38,754 nt of DNA. It comes from Enhygromyxa salina. Lineage in GTDB: Bacteria; Myxococcota_A; Polyangia; Nannocystales; Nannocystaceae. The stretch is from NCBI RefSeq assembly GCF_002994615.1, contig NZ_PVNK01000147.1:1-38754 (forward strand), in the 5' to 3' direction. The stretch's first letter is position 1. Each line of letters starts with the position of its first letter. Made by a program: the position numbers and the translations under genes. Shown here piece after piece: positions 7,621 to 18,132 of the stretch. Below the pieces are notes generated by a model. The model worked only from the letters and a program-made list of their open reading frames with translations, was not told where the DNA came from and made no database searches.

Positions 7621-9213
7621 GTGCGCCCCTTCGTACGCGGTGATGTAGACGGCTTCTTCGGGCTCGCGCTCGACAACCTGGTCCAGCTGCTCCTGATCGA
7701 CGCGCTGTGTCGCTCGCCCTACATCCTCGGCTTCTCTGACGAGCTCGTGCGCGGCACGATCTTGCCCGGCGCCGCGATCTCGCTCGTCGTCGGCAACATC
7801 TTTTACGCCCGCCAGGCCCTCAAGCTGGCCAGGGAGACCGGGCGCGATGATGTGTGCGCGCTGCCCTACGGCATCAACACCGTGTCCCTGTTCGCGCACG
7901 TGTTCCTGGTCATGCTCCCGGCCAAGCTCGCCGCCGAGGCTGCTGGCGCGGCCGACCCTGCCCGGGTGGCCTGGCAGGCCGGGCTGCTGGCGTGTCTCGG
8001 GTCCGGCATGATCGAGCTCGGCGGCTCGTTCGTGGCCGAGAAGCTCCGGCGCATCACCCCGCGCGCGGCGTTGCTCTCGACCCTGGCCGGGATCGCGCTG
8101 GGCTTCATCTCGCTCGGGTTCTTGTTTCGAACCTTCGCCCACCCGATCGTCGGGCTGTCGACGCTCGCGGTCGTGTTGCTGGTCTACTTCGGCCGCGTGA
8201 AGTTCAAGGGCGGGCTGCCCGGTGGCTTCGTCGCCGTCGCAGTTGGTACGGCGCTCGCGTGGGCGATCGGCCTCGCGCCCGCTGGCGAGGCGCCGACCGG
8301 GAGCGCGGGCCTGATGCTGCCGGTCCCGGTCATCGGCGACGTGCTCGCGGCCCTGTCGGAGCCCGGGATGCTCGCGGCCTACTTCGCGGTCATCGTCCCG
8401 ATGGGGCTGTTCAACGTGGTCGGCAGCCTGCAAAACCTCGAGTCGGCCGAGGCCGCGGGCGACGGCTTCCCGGTCGTCCCCTCGCTGGCCGTCAACGGCG
8501 GCGGCAGCATCGTCGCCGCGCTGTTCGGCTCGTGCTTCCCGACCACGATCTACATCGGCCACCCGGGCTGGAAGGCGATGGGCGCGCGCGCGGGCTACTC
8601 GGTCCTCAACGCGGTGTTCGTCACGATCGTGTGCCTCACGGGCACCCTCGCCTGGATCACCTGGGTCGTGCCGGTCGACGCGGGCATGGCGATCGTCTTG
8701 TGGATCGGCGTGGTCATCACGGCCCAGGCCTTTCAGGTCACGCCCAAGGCCCACGCGCCCGCGGTCGTGATCGGGATCCTCCCGGGCGTCGCGGCCTGGG
8801 GCGCGGTCATGGCCAAGAACGGGCTCCGGGCCGCGGGCATGGGCAACCCCGACCGGCCCTTCGAAGAGGGCCTCGTGGCCGCGTTTCAGGGCAGCGACAC
8901 CTGGATCGACGGCGCCTTCGCGCTCGAGCAGGGCTTCATCTTCACGGCGATGATCCTCGCAACCGCGACGGTGTTGATCATCGAGCGCAAGTTCACCGTC
9001 GCGGGGCTGTGGCTGCTGGCGGCGGCGGTGCTGTCGGCCGTGGGCCTGATGCACGGCTACCGCTGGACGATGGGCGACACCGTGCTCGACGTGTTCGCGC
9101 CCTGGGACCACCCCGACCGGCTCGGGTGGGCGCTCGGCTACCTCGCGATGGCCGCGGTGCTGTTTTTGGCCCCGAGCGTGACCGAGCCCGACGACGCCGC
9201 GCACGGGCCCTGA
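7621..9213 (+). CDS. NCS2-like permease (xanthine/uracil/AzgA-related)
   Basis: Polytopic inner-membrane transporter of 530 residues with roughly 12 hydrophobic segments. The N-terminal region GFFGLALDNLVQLLLIDAL and the following SPYILGFSDELVRGTILPGAA and DDVCALPYGINTVSLFAHVFLV resemble the nucleobase-cation-symport-2 fold; further on, VAVGTALAW and SVLNAVFVTIVCLTG fit later helices. It belongs to a side branch rather than to classic UraA, XanQ or AzgA, so a purine or pyrimidine substrate is only a family-based guess. The start is GTG at 7621; a -10-like TATCCG ends 6 bases before it and there is no Shine-Dalgarno. It is transcribed alone, divergent from the hydrolase pair. Confidence 0.8.
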   Translation: MRPFVRGDVDGFFGLALDNLVQLLLIDALCRSPYILGFSDELVRGTILPGAAISLVVGNIFYARQALKLARETGRDDVCALPYGINTVSLFAHVFLVMLPAKLAAEAAGAADPARVAWQAGLLACLGSGMIELGGSFVAEKLRRITPRAALLSTLAGIALGFISLGFLFRTFAHPIVGLSTLAVVLLVYFGRVKFKGGLPGGFVAVAVGTALAWAIGLAPAGEAPTGSAGLMLPVPVIGDVLAALSEPGMLAAYFAVIVPMGLFNVVGSLQNLESAEAAGDGFPVVPSLAVNGGGSIVAALFGSCFPTTIYIGHPGWKAMGARAGYSVLNAVFVTIVCLTGTLAWITWVVPVDAGMAIVLWIGVVITAQAFQVTPKAHAPAVVIGILPGVAAWGAVMAKNGLRAAGMGNPDRPFEEGLVAAFQGSDTWIDGAFALEQGFIFTAMILATATVLIIERKFTVAGLWLLAAAVLSAVGLMHGYRWTMGDTVLDVFAPWDHPDRLGWALGYLAMAAVLFLAPSVTEPDDAAHGP

Positions 9214-9231
9214 GCGTCGACCGCCGTCGCT

Positions 9232-9633
9232 TCAGCCCCGCGCGCGCCTTTGCGGGCGCAGCGGCAGGTAGAGCGAGACCCTCACGTCACGAGGCGCACC
9301 CTCGAACACCTCGCCGAGCGCCTCGGCGAGGGTCGCGGCGATCGCCTCGTCGACCTGGCGTTTCATCGGAGGCGGCAGCGCGGCCGTCTGCGGGCCCTTG
9401 CGCGGGACGTTGCGGGCTTCGACGAGCACCCCAGCTCGGTCGAAGCGCAGGTCGATCCGGTGGTGGAGGTCCCCGACAAAGGGCCGCCACCATGGCGGCG
9501 CAGGGCGGAGCTCGCAGCCGCGCGCGGCGAGGCGCTCGAGCAGCTGATCTTCGAGCTCGATCAGGACCTCGTCGATAGCGAAGCCGACCCGGTCCGCGGG
9601 GCCGTAGGGGCGAGGGCGTGAGCGTGAGGCCAC
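9232..9633 (-). CDS. Hypothetical protein (133 residues)
   Basis: No family recognised. The frame has strong G/C third-position bias and starts (GTG, 9633) only 9 bases after the stop of the upstream IgGFc-type lipoprotein gene, so it is probably the tail of that operon. The protein is soluble-looking, with an Arg/Pro-rich N-terminus, a helical stretch FAIDEVLIELEDQLLERLAARG, a WWRPF motif, and a C-terminal amphipathic helix before VRVSLYLPLRPQRRARG. No signal peptide or TM segment is seen. The opposite-strand frame over the same bases has no similar context and is treated as a shadow. Confidence 0.6.
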   Translation of the reverse strand: MASRSRPRPYGPADRVGFAIDEVLIELEDQLLERLAARGCELRPAPPWWRPFVGDLHHRIDLRFDRAGVLVEARNVPRKGPQTAALPPPMKRQVDEAIAATLAEALGEVFEGAPRDVRVSLYLPLRPQRRARG

Positions 9634-9642
9634 GGTTGACGC

Positions 9643-11529
<1,887 letters not shown>

Positions 11530-11617
11530 ACCCTCGTATATCGAAAGCGGCGGCCCGAGTCACCTGCTGTGAGCTGTGACCCGGACCGCGCCTTCCTCGA
11601 GCCGCCTCAGTCGCCGC

Positions 11618-12769
11618 TCACATCGGGATGCAGTCGACGGGACCGAAGGGCGCGGCGATGTTGTCGCAGCTGGCGTCCCAGACGTCGGCCGCGAGGAGGT
11701 TGACGTCGCCGGTCTCGACGTCGACCTCGTACAGGGACTGCTGCTGGCCCGAGACCCCGCAGCCGTAGAGCGTCCCGAAGGTCGGGTGGAGCTCGAGGCC
11801 GACCGACGAGAAGTTGCCGTTGAGCTGGATCTGATCGAGCTCCATCGCGGTGTCGCCGTCGAAGGTGTAGAGGCGGTCGGTGGTCGCGTTGATGCCGTAG
11901 AGCACGTTGTCCATCGGCTGCGACCAGGTCAGGCCCGTCGAGCCCCAGTTGGCGTCGAGCGGCTGCAGGATCATGGAGCCCGCGTCCAGCGGATCGATGT
12001 CGATGATCACGTCTTGGGTCACGGCGACGCCGAACATCGTCTGGGCCTCGTTGGAGGTGATGCCGTTGACGCTCGAGAAGCCGTACTTGCCGACCTCGGT
12101 CGCCTCGCAGGTGCAAGGATCGATGACCATCAAGGTGTCGCCGATCGAGTTGTCCTGGGCCGACGCGTAGATCACGTTCTGGTTGAAGGTCAGCGAGGTG
12201 AAGTTGGTGGTCTCCGGGATGTTGTCGGGCAGGATGATGTCGGCGCAGATCTCGGTGACCGTGCCGATGTCCATGTCGTCGACGCTGATCCGGATCAGGC
12301 GGTCGGTGGTCGCGTCGACCTCGTCGATGCTCAGGATCCACGCGGGCAGGATGAGGTCGCCGTCGCCGTCGCCGTCGCCATCGCCGTCGCCGTCCCCGTC
12401 TCCGTCTCCGTCTCCGTCACCATCACCATCACCGTCACCGTCACCGTCGCCGTCGCCGTCGCCGTCTCCGTCTCCGTCACCGTCTCCGTCGCCGTCGCCG
12501 TCGCCATCACCGTCTCCGTCTCCGTCGCCATCGCCGTCGCCGTCACCCGGGTCGCCGTCGCCGTCACCCGGGTCGCCGTCGCCGTCCCCGGTCGTGTCTG
12601 CGGCTCCCTCGGCCGACTCGCCTTCGGCCGACTCGGTCTCGGTATCGGCGGTCTCGCTCGCGGTCCCGGCTTGGGTGTCGCCGTCGGTCACATCATCGCC
12701 ACCGCAAGCGGGTGAGGCAGCGAGCACGAGAAGAGAGAGGGAAGAAATTCGGGTCAGTCCACTGCGCAT
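11618..12769 (-). CDS. GD-tethered lipoprotein with propeller-like C-terminal domain
   Basis: 383 residues. The signal peptide ends near ASPAC (C22), a weak lipobox, followed by a Thr/Glu/Asp-rich stretch and a Gly-Asp tether of about 80 residues, the longest in the window. The C-terminal about 245 residues are strand-rich with repeating blocks: DEVDATTDRLIRISVDD, DNSIGDTLMVIDPCTCEATEVG, DNVLYGINATTDRLYTFDGD, SLYEVDVETGDVNLLA. They look like blades of a beta-propeller that read as name-value pairs. No catalytic motif is seen. It is preceded by a leaderless-type promoter (12776-12803) and divergent from the acyl-CoA synthetase. The ligand is unknown. Confidence 0.85.
   Translation of the reverse strand: MRSGLTRISSLSLLVLAASPACGGDDVTDGDTQAGTASETADTETESAEGESAEGAADTTGDGDGDPGDGDGDPGDGDGDGDGDGDGDGDGDGDGDGDGDGDGDGDGDGDGDGDGDGDGDGDGDGDGDGDGDGDGDGDLILPAWILSIDEVDATTDRLIRISVDDMDIGTVTEICADIILPDNIPETTNFTSLTFNQNVIYASAQDNSIGDTLMVIDPCTCEATEVGKYGFSSVNGITSNEAQTMFGVAVTQDVIIDIDPLDAGSMILQPLDANWGSTGLTWSQPMDNVLYGINATTDRLYTFDGDTAMELDQIQLNGNFSSVGLELHPTFGTLYGCGVSGQQQSLYEVDVETGDVNLLAADVWDASCDNIAAPFGPVDCIPM
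12356..12593 (-). repeat. GD-coding hexamer tract, longest in window
   Basis: About 40 near-perfect 6-bp units encode an almost pure Gly-Asp tether. Read as codons, Gly is spelled GGC, GGT, GGA and GGG and Asp GAC or GAT, yet the amino acid pattern hardly varies (two Pro near the N-terminal end). This mix of synonymous codons argues for selection on protein sequence and against very recent slippage. Confidence 0.9.
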
Positions 12770-12775
12770 CTTCCC

Positions 12776-12803
12776 GGTCTACCAGAGTCGTGTACCAGGG
12801 CAA
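12776..12803 (-). promoter_or_regulatory. Sigma70-like promoter, leaderless spacing
   Basis: On the minus strand TTGCCC (12803-12798), 16 bases, TAGACC (12781-12776), then 6 bases to the ATG at 12769. Transcription would begin at the start codon of the GD lipoprotein gene. Confidence 0.5.
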
Positions 12804-12885
12804 TGGCTGATCAGAGCTTCCTAACCCCCCAAAATTCCGATCGCGGGATCCGCGAAGTCGGTCCCCGGTCTTCGCGCGCCCACAC

Positions 12886-12914
12886 TTGAACACCCTCCGA
12901 GAACTCGCTAGATA
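12886..12914 (+). promoter_or_regulatory. Sigma70-like promoter of the acyl-CoA synthetase gene
   Basis: TTGAAC (12886-12891), 17 bases, TAGATA (12909-12914). Transcription should start near 12921, giving a leader of about 34 bases before ATG 12955. The TTG that would begin a longer reading frame is this -35 box, which argues against that upstream start. Confidence 0.6.
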
Positions 12915-12954
12915 CCTCGTACACGTCGTTTTGACGGCGCGCGAGAACTCCCTC

Positions 12955-14754
12955 ATGGCTAAAAACTCGATCCTCGATCTACTTCACGATCACGCTCAAA
13001 ACCGCGGCACTGACACCGCCTGTCTGGTCAAGGCCGACGGCAAGTATGGGCCGGTGACCTGGGCGAAGTTGTGGGAGGACGCGCACGCGGTCGGCAAGGC
13101 GCTGATCGCCGCGGGCATCGAGGCGGGCGAGCGCGTCAACGTGATCGCCGCGACGAGCTACGAGTGGATCGTCCTCGACCTCGGGATCCTGGCCGCGGGG
13201 GCGGTGACCGTGCCGATCTACCCCTCGAACCTGCCCGACGAGTGCCAGTACGTGACCGAGCACAGCGGCGCGCGCCTGGTGTTCGCCGAGAACGGCGACC
13301 AGGTCGACAAGTTCCTCGAGCAGCGCGACAAGCTCGGCGAGGTTGTCCGCGTGGTCCAGATGCAGGGCGAGACGCGCAGCGACGACTGGGTCACGGGCAT
13401 CGACGAGTTCCTCGCGGCCGGCGAGTCGGTCAGCGACGAGGACCTCGAGGCCCGCGGCGAGACCCTCGATCCCGACTCGCTCCTGACGATCATCTACACC
13501 TCGGGGACGACCGGGCGGCCCAAGGGGGTCGTGCTGACCCACGGCAACATGCTCTACGAGGCCAAGGTCGTGGCCGATACCGACGTCGTCCGCCAAGACG
13601 ACGTGCAGCTGTTGTTCCTGCCCATGGCCCACGTGTTCGCCAAGGTCCTCGAGGTCGCGTGGCTCGGCACTGGCCACGTGCTCGCCTTCGCCGAGAGCAT
13701 GAACACGATCAAGCCGAACCTCGGCGAGGTCCGGCCAACGCTGATGGCCGGGGTCCCCCGGGTGTTCGAGAAATTTTACGCCGCGGTCGTCGACAAGGGC
13801 ACCGCGGCCGAGGGCATGAAGGGCAAGCTCTTCGCCAAGGCGATGGAGCTGTCGGTCAAGAACGGCGAGCTCGAGGAGCGGGGCGGAAAGCTCGGTTTGA
13901 TCGAGAGCGCCGAGTTTGGGCTGCTCAAGAAGCTCGTGTTCGCCAAGGTCAACGAGGGCGTCATGGAGATCCTCGGCGGCCGGATGCGGGTGATGATCTC
14001 CGGCGGCGCGCCGCTGTCGAAGCGGATCGCGTGGTTCTTCCGCGACGCCGGGATCGTCGTGCTCGAGGGCTACGGCATGACCGAGACCGCGGCCGCGACC
14101 GCGATCAACCTGCCCCACAACAACCACATCGGGACCGTCGGCCCGGCCGTGCCCGGGACCGAGATCAAGATCGCCGACGACGGCGAGATCCTGATCCGCG
14201 GGCCCGGGGTCATGCGCGAGTACTGGCGCAACCCCGAGGCGAGCCAGGAGACCCTCGACGAAGACGGCTGGCTGCACAGCGGCGACATCGGCGAGATCGA
14301 CCCGCAGACCCAGGCGATCCGGATCACCGATCGCAAGAAAGACCTGATCATCACGGCGGGCGGCAAGAACATCGCGCCCCAGCGGATCGAGAACCTGGTC
14401 AAGACCCACGGGTTGATCTCGCAGTGTGTCGTCCACGGGGATCGGCGCAAATTCATCTCGGGCCTGATCACCCTCGACGCCGACCAGCTCGCGGCCTTCG
14501 CCCAGGATCAGGGGATCTCGGGCAGCTACGAGGAGCTGTGCAAGCACCCCAAGGTCGAGGCCGAGGTCGCGCGCCTGGTCAGCGAGTCCAACAGCGAGCT
14601 CGCCAGCTACGAGACGATCAAGAAGTACGAGATCCTCACTCAGGAGTTCTCGATCGAGACCGGCGAGCTGACCGCGAAGCTCTCGGTCAAGCGCAAGGTC
14701 GTCAACAGCAAGTACGGACACATCTTCGACGGGTTCTACGAAGAGAAGCTCTGA
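12955..14754 (+). CDS. Long-chain fatty-acid--CoA ligase (AMP-forming, ANL superfamily)
   Basis: Activates fatty acids in two steps, acyl-AMP then acyl-CoA, at the inner membrane or in the cytosol. It has 599 residues, usual for the FadD15-like long-chain group. Motifs in order: the P-loop YTSGTTGRPKG from Y181, the adenine-binding GYGMTE at 372-377, the hinge region HSGDIGEI with D444 followed by DRKKDLI, and GGKNIAPQ carrying the C-terminal catalytic lysine region. The middle insertion with KLFAKAMEL is typical of this subgroup. The start is ATG at 12955 rather than a TTG at 12886, because that TTG lies in the -35 box. Monocistronic; a separate small gap follows before the next gene. Confidence 0.95.
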   Translation: MAKNSILDLLHDHAQNRGTDTACLVKADGKYGPVTWAKLWEDAHAVGKALIAAGIEAGERVNVIAATSYEWIVLDLGILAAGAVTVPIYPSNLPDECQYVTEHSGARLVFAENGDQVDKFLEQRDKLGEVVRVVQMQGETRSDDWVTGIDEFLAAGESVSDEDLEARGETLDPDSLLTIIYTSGTTGRPKGVVLTHGNMLYEAKVVADTDVVRQDDVQLLFLPMAHVFAKVLEVAWLGTGHVLAFAESMNTIKPNLGEVRPTLMAGVPRVFEKFYAAVVDKGTAAEGMKGKLFAKAMELSVKNGELEERGGKLGLIESAEFGLLKKLVFAKVNEGVMEILGGRMRVMISGGAPLSKRIAWFFRDAGIVVLEGYGMTETAAATAINLPHNNHIGTVGPAVPGTEIKIADDGEILIRGPGVMREYWRNPEASQETLDEDGWLHSGDIGEIDPQTQAIRITDRKKDLIITAGGKNIAPQRIENLVKTHGLISQCVVHGDRRKFISGLITLDADQLAAFAQDQGISGSYEELCKHPKVEAEVARLVSESNSELASYETIKKYEILTQEFSIETGELTAKLSVKRKVVNSKYGHIFDGFYEEKL

Positions 14755-14874
14755 GCGCGACCGGCGTCGTGGAGCGGTGGCATTTCTCGCGTCCACGCGG
14801 GATTTCGCCCACCTCGGGCGGTCGGCGTCGGGGTCTTGACGAGTCGCTCGGGAGCTCACCACACTGATCTCGAG

Positions 14875-15744
14875 GTGGAAGGACGCGAGCCGAAGCGCGT
14901 GCGCGAGATCGGCTGGCAGGGCTGGCGGGCGGTGCTCGTTCGGGTTCGCCAGCAGATCCGCGCCGACAACCTCGACATCGTCGCGGCCGGTGTGACCTTC
15001 TACGCCATGCTGGCGATCGGTCCGGCCTTCGTCGCGCTGGTCTCGATCTACGGCCTGTTCGCGTCGCCCGCCGACGTCGCCGCCCTGCTCGAGCCAACCT
15101 TTGCGATCGTGCCCTCCGGCGGTGGACGGCAACTGATCCAGGGCCTGCTCGAGCGGGCCGTGACCCGGGCGCCGGCCTCGCTGACCCTGCGGGCCCTCGG
15201 CGCGATCGCCTTGAGCCTGTGGAGCGCCAACCGGGGCATGAAGGCGCTGATCGCCGCGGTCAGCCTCGCCTACGAGGAGGGGCGGCGGCGTGGCTTGTTC
15301 GCCACCAACTTGCTGAGCCTGGGCTTTCTCGTCGTCGCCACGCTGGTCCTCGCGCTGACCTCGTTCGCGCTCATCGGCCTCCCGCACCTGCTGTCCGGGT
15401 CCACGCTCGGCGAGGACGTCGCGGGGCTGCTGACCTTGCTGCGCTGGCCGGCTCTGTTCGCGGTCGTCGTCGTCGGGCTCTCGGCGCTCTATCGGTGGGG
15501 CCCGCCACGCTCGGCGCCGCGCTGGCGCTGGGTCTCGCTCGGGGCCGTCGTCGCGACGCTGTGCTGGCTGCTGTTCTCGGCCGCGTTCTCGCTCTACTCG
15601 CTCCACGCCAGCGAGCTTCGTACCGGTCAGGAGGCGCTCGACAACGTGATCGCGCTGCTCCTGTGGCTGTACACGTCGGCGTGGGCGATCTTGCTTGGCG
15701 CCGAGCTCAACGCCGAGCTCGAGCGCCACTGCGGGCTCCGCTGA
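14875..15744 (+). CDS. YihY/virulence factor BrkB family membrane protein
   Basis: Integral inner-membrane protein, about 289 residues, with six hydrophobic segments. The family's opening block is clear: [33 protein letters not shown]. The middle [21 protein letters not shown] and the C-terminal [27 protein letters not shown] are also diagnostic (the last is the conserved GAELNAE box). Despite old names (RNase BN, BrkB), the molecular function of the family is unsettled. The start is uncertain: GTG at 14875 is chosen; a TTG at 14836 would add 13 residues, but TTGACG there, with CACACT 18 bases on, could instead be the promoter. Confidence 0.9.
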   Translation: MEGREPKRVREIGWQGWRAVLVRVRQQIRADNLDIVAAGVTFYAMLAIGPAFVALVSIYGLFASPADVAALLEPTFAIVPSGGGRQLIQGLLERAVTRAPASLTLRALGAIALSLWSANRGMKALIAAVSLAYEEGRRRGLFATNLLSLGFLVVATLVLALTSFALIGLPHLLSGSTLGEDVAGLLTLLRWPALFAVVVVGLSALYRWGPPRSAPRWRWVSLGAVVATLCWLLFSAAFSLYSLHASELRTGQEALDNVIALLLWLYTSAWAILLGAELNAELERHCGLR

Positions 15745-15917
15745 ATTTACCTGGCGCGGGTTGTGCCTCGGGTCTGGCACGCAGCTCGCACTGTGTGCGG
15801 ACGAGCGCGCCGACGCGACCCAGAACGCCCACGAAGATGGCGCGCTGGTCGTCGACACCTGCGCCACCTCAAACACAAACACTGAATCAGACCCACCCAA
15901 TCCAAGGAGAAATCGAG

Positions 15918-16100
15918 ATGCTGTATTACGCGCTGTTGTTCTTCATCGTCGCCATAATCGCGGGCGTGCTGGGGTTCGGCGTGCTCGCGGCCACGGCCGC
16001 GACCGTCGCCAAGATCTTGTTCTGGGGGTTTTTGGTGATCGCGCTGGTCACCGGGCTCATGGACATCTTCGGTCGCCGCAGGAACGCCAAGGCGGTGTGA
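15918..16100 (+). CDS. DUF1328-family small membrane protein
   Basis: A 60-residue membrane peptide, the usual size for the DUF1328/YtjA group. It has two hydrophobic helices: [19 protein letters not shown], then [20 protein letters not shown], followed by a basic tail GRRRNAKAV. The phrase IIAGVLGFG...AKILFW is the family hallmark. A good Shine-Dalgarno, AAGGAG, lies 9 bases before the ATG at 15918, unlike most start sites here. It follows a 173-base gap after the BrkB-family gene. Function of the family is unknown; members are often stress-induced in other bacteria. Confidence 0.88.
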   Translation: MLYYALLFFIVAIIAGVLGFGVLAATAATVAKILFWGFLVIALVTGLMDIFGRRRNAKAV

Positions 16101-16140
16101 GCGTGAACATCGGCTCGATCGGCTCGAGCGGCGGGACGCC

Positions 16141-16611
16141 ATGCCCACTGTCACCGTAGGCGCCATGCTCGAGCTGACCGAGGCCGCGCTGCTCGAGCTG
16201 CGCGCGCGCTACGACGCCGTGCGCGACGCCAGCTTCGACTTGCCACGACGCATGCTCGCCGACTTGCTCGGTCAGCGCGAAGTGAGCACGATCGCGGCGC
16301 TCGATCGCTACCGGCTCCGCGACGAGCACCACGCCGTGCTCGATGTCTACGTCCGGCTTGGGGGCTTTCCCTTCGACAATGTGCCGGAGCTCCCCGAAGC
16401 TCCGCGGCTGGCGGAGCTCGTTGCGACCGCCGAGGACACCGACCGCGCGCTCGCGCAGCTCGGCGAGCGGGTCGAGCTCTACGCCGTGGGTGCCGAGATC
16501 CACGCCGCCTTCGATGCTCTGAACACGCTCGTCCGCGGGCGCCGCCAACAGCTCGCCGCCGCCCTGCGTGAGCTCGATGAGGCTGTACCGAGGGCGCTCA
16601 GTCGCGGCTGA
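16141..16611 (+). CDS. Hypothetical helical protein (156 residues)
   Basis: No family recognised. The sequence is rich in Ala, Leu, Arg and Glu and predicted almost all helical: LELTEAALLELRARYDAVRDA, LPRRMLADLLGQREVSTIAALDRYRL, LAELVATAEDTDRALAQLGER, LVRGRRQQLAAALRELDEA. No signal peptide or TM segment. G/C third-position bias supports coding. ATG at 16141 is chosen; an internal ATG at 16165 is possible and would drop eight residues. It follows the DUF1328 gene by 40 bases in the same direction, so the two may be cotranscribed. Confidence 0.65.
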   Translation: MPTVTVGAMLELTEAALLELRARYDAVRDASFDLPRRMLADLLGQREVSTIAALDRYRLRDEHHAVLDVYVRLGGFPFDNVPELPEAPRLAELVATAEDTDRALAQLGERVELYAVGAEIHAAFDALNTLVRGRRQQLAAALRELDEAVPRALSRG

Positions 16612-16629
16612 GCCCCTCGAACGCGCCGC

Positions 16630-16659
16630 TTGCGGCCGTCGGGGTCGGCGGTCTAGCGT
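16630..16659 (+). promoter_or_regulatory. Sigma70-like promoter, leaderless spacing
   Basis: TTGCGG (16630-16635), 18 bases, TAGCGT (16654-16659), then 6 bases to ATG 16666. No Shine-Dalgarno. Fits a leaderless transcript for the GD lipoprotein gene. Confidence 0.5.
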
Positions 16660-16665
16660 GGCCCC

Positions 16666-18126
16666 ATGCGCCACGCAGCCGCCACGATCCTGCTCCTGAG
16701 CTCGGTGTTGACCCTCGCGTGCTCGGACGATGGCACCGCGGACGGAGGCCCCACGACGAACTCCGAGACCGGCGACGGCGATGGCGACGGTGACGGAGAC
16801 GGTGACGGCGACCCCAGCGAGAGCGGGGAGACGATGGCGAGCGGCGACGGTGACGGTGATCCCGGCGACGGCGACGGCGACGGAGACGGCGACGGGGATG
16901 GCGACGGCGACGGAGACGGCGACGGCGACGGCGACATGCTCTGCCAGACCAACCCGGAGGTCTGCGAGCCCGACCTCGTCTGCGACGTGATCTCCGGCGA
17001 GTGCGCCGAGCCCGACGCCCCGTGCACCCTCGCCGGCGACCCGACCGCCTGCGGCGAGTTTCAGTGCGGCCCTGGCTCGGTCTGCGACGACGAGGGCGCC
17101 TGCATCCCGGTCGCGCCCTGCGGCAGCGTGGTCTGCGAGGGCGACCAGTGCTGGGGCGACGCCTGCGTGTGCGCGCGCCCGGTCCCGTGCGAGACCGCGA
17201 GCGTCGACGAGCTCAACGGCCCGTTCTCGACCGACATCTTCGACCTCGAGTTCGCCGACGACTGCAACGCGTGGATGGTCACCCTGCGCAGCGGCACCGA
17301 CTACGTCCGGCGGATGACCCCCGACGCGAACCTGACCGAGTGGGACGGCGTCGCCAACCTCAACATGGGCGAGGTCAAGGTCCTCAAGGCCCTCAACCCT
17401 CAGTATCCGCCGGCGCCGCTGGCCGGCGACATCCTGGCGCCCGAGGGCTCGCCGACCCCCGACGGCGGCGACATGCTCGGCGAGGTTGCGATCACCTACA
17501 CCTGCTGCCCGACCTGCGGCTGCTTCGTCGATCCGCCCCAGGGCGTCGCGCGGCTGATCGAGGACGCCATGGTCCCGCTGCCGATCGTCCTGCCCGGGGT
17601 CCCGACCCAGGGCCAAGACGGTCCGTTTGGCAACAGCGCGGCCGATGCCGGGCCGATGGGCCTGACCTGGGGCGAGGATCTGCGCCTCTACGTCGGCAAC
17701 TCCGAGCAAAACGGCAACTTCGACACCGTCGACCTCGACGCGCAGACTCAAGAGTTCCTGATGATGTTCGACTCGCGGGTCACGGCCGCCGCGCCGCTGA
17801 CTTCGGTCCACCTGCTCGTGGCCCTCGACACTGGCGAGCTGCTGCGCTTCAACACCGCGCTCAACGAGGCCACGCCGGTCATCGACCTCGAGGTCGGGGT
17901 CACGAGCCTCAGCCACGACAGCTTCTCGGGCCTCGTCTACGCCTCGCTCTCGGACCTGTCGATCGTCGCGGTCAACCCCTTCACCGCCGAGATCACCGAC
18001 TTCGACGTGATGCCCAACCTCGGTCGGGTGACCGTGAGCCCCGACGGCAAGCTGTGGTGGGTGCCCGCGAAGAGCCAGATCGGCGACATGCCGATGACGA
18101 CCTGGGACCTGCCCGATAGCTTCTAG
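16666..18126 (+). CDS. GD-tethered Cys-rich lipoprotein with propeller-like domain
   Basis: 486 residues. The signal ends at LTLAC (C19), then Ser/Thr/Glu, then a GD tether (about residues 36-90) broken by one ESGETMASG segment. A Cys-rich region follows (about 92-175: CQTNPEVCEPDLVCDVISGEC, CGPGSVCDDEGAC, CEGDQCWGDACVCARPVPC), which resembles small EGF-like or toxin-like disulfide modules. The C-terminal part is strand-rich with possible propeller blades (LRLYVGNSEQNGNFDTVDLD, SGLVYASLSDLSIVAVNP, GRVTVSPDGKLWWVP) and a CCPTCGC cluster. It is followed after 6 bases by a polytopic membrane protein, so the two form an operon. Function unknown. Confidence 0.87.
   Translation: MRHAAATILLLSSVLTLACSDDGTADGGPTTNSETGDGDGDGDGDGDGDPSESGETMASGDGDGDPGDGDGDGDGDGDGDGDGDGDGDGDMLCQTNPEVCEPDLVCDVISGECAEPDAPCTLAGDPTACGEFQCGPGSVCDDEGACIPVAPCGSVVCEGDQCWGDACVCARPVPCETASVDELNGPFSTDIFDLEFADDCNAWMVTLRSGTDYVRRMTPDANLTEWDGVANLNMGEVKVLKALNPQYPPAPLAGDILAPEGSPTPDGGDMLGEVAITYTCCPTCGCFVDPPQGVARLIEDAMVPLPIVLPGVPTQGQDGPFGNSAADAGPMGLTWGEDLRLYVGNSEQNGNFDTVDLDAQTQEFLMMFDSRVTAAAPLTSVHLLVALDTGELLRFNTALNEATPVIDLEVGVTSLSHDSFSGLVYASLSDLSIVAVNPFTAEITDFDVMPNLGRVTVSPDGKLWWVPAKSQIGDMPMTTWDLPDSF
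16771..16935 (+). repeat. GD-coding hexamer tract (Cys-rich lipoprotein)
   Basis: Tandem GGCGAC-type hexamers with synonymous variants, interrupted near the middle by about 12 non-repeat codons, encode two GD runs of the tether. Confidence 0.85.
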
Positions 18127-18132
18127 GCCGGG

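Noticed and set aside
12356..12593. Possible CRISPR or variable repeat array
   Set aside because: Units are 6 bp with no spacers and are translated as Gly-Asp; no cas gene nearby.
12183..12824. Ser-Pro repeat protein on the plus strand, and similar ones at 16653-17027 and 20771-21067
   Set aside because: These are the antisense reading of GD-coding hexamers; the GD strand has signal peptides, lipoboxes and promoters.
12886..12954. Longer N-terminus for the acyl-CoA synthetase from TTG 12886
   Set aside because: The TTG is the -35 box of a TTGAAC-N17-TAGATA promoter, so the start must be downstream.
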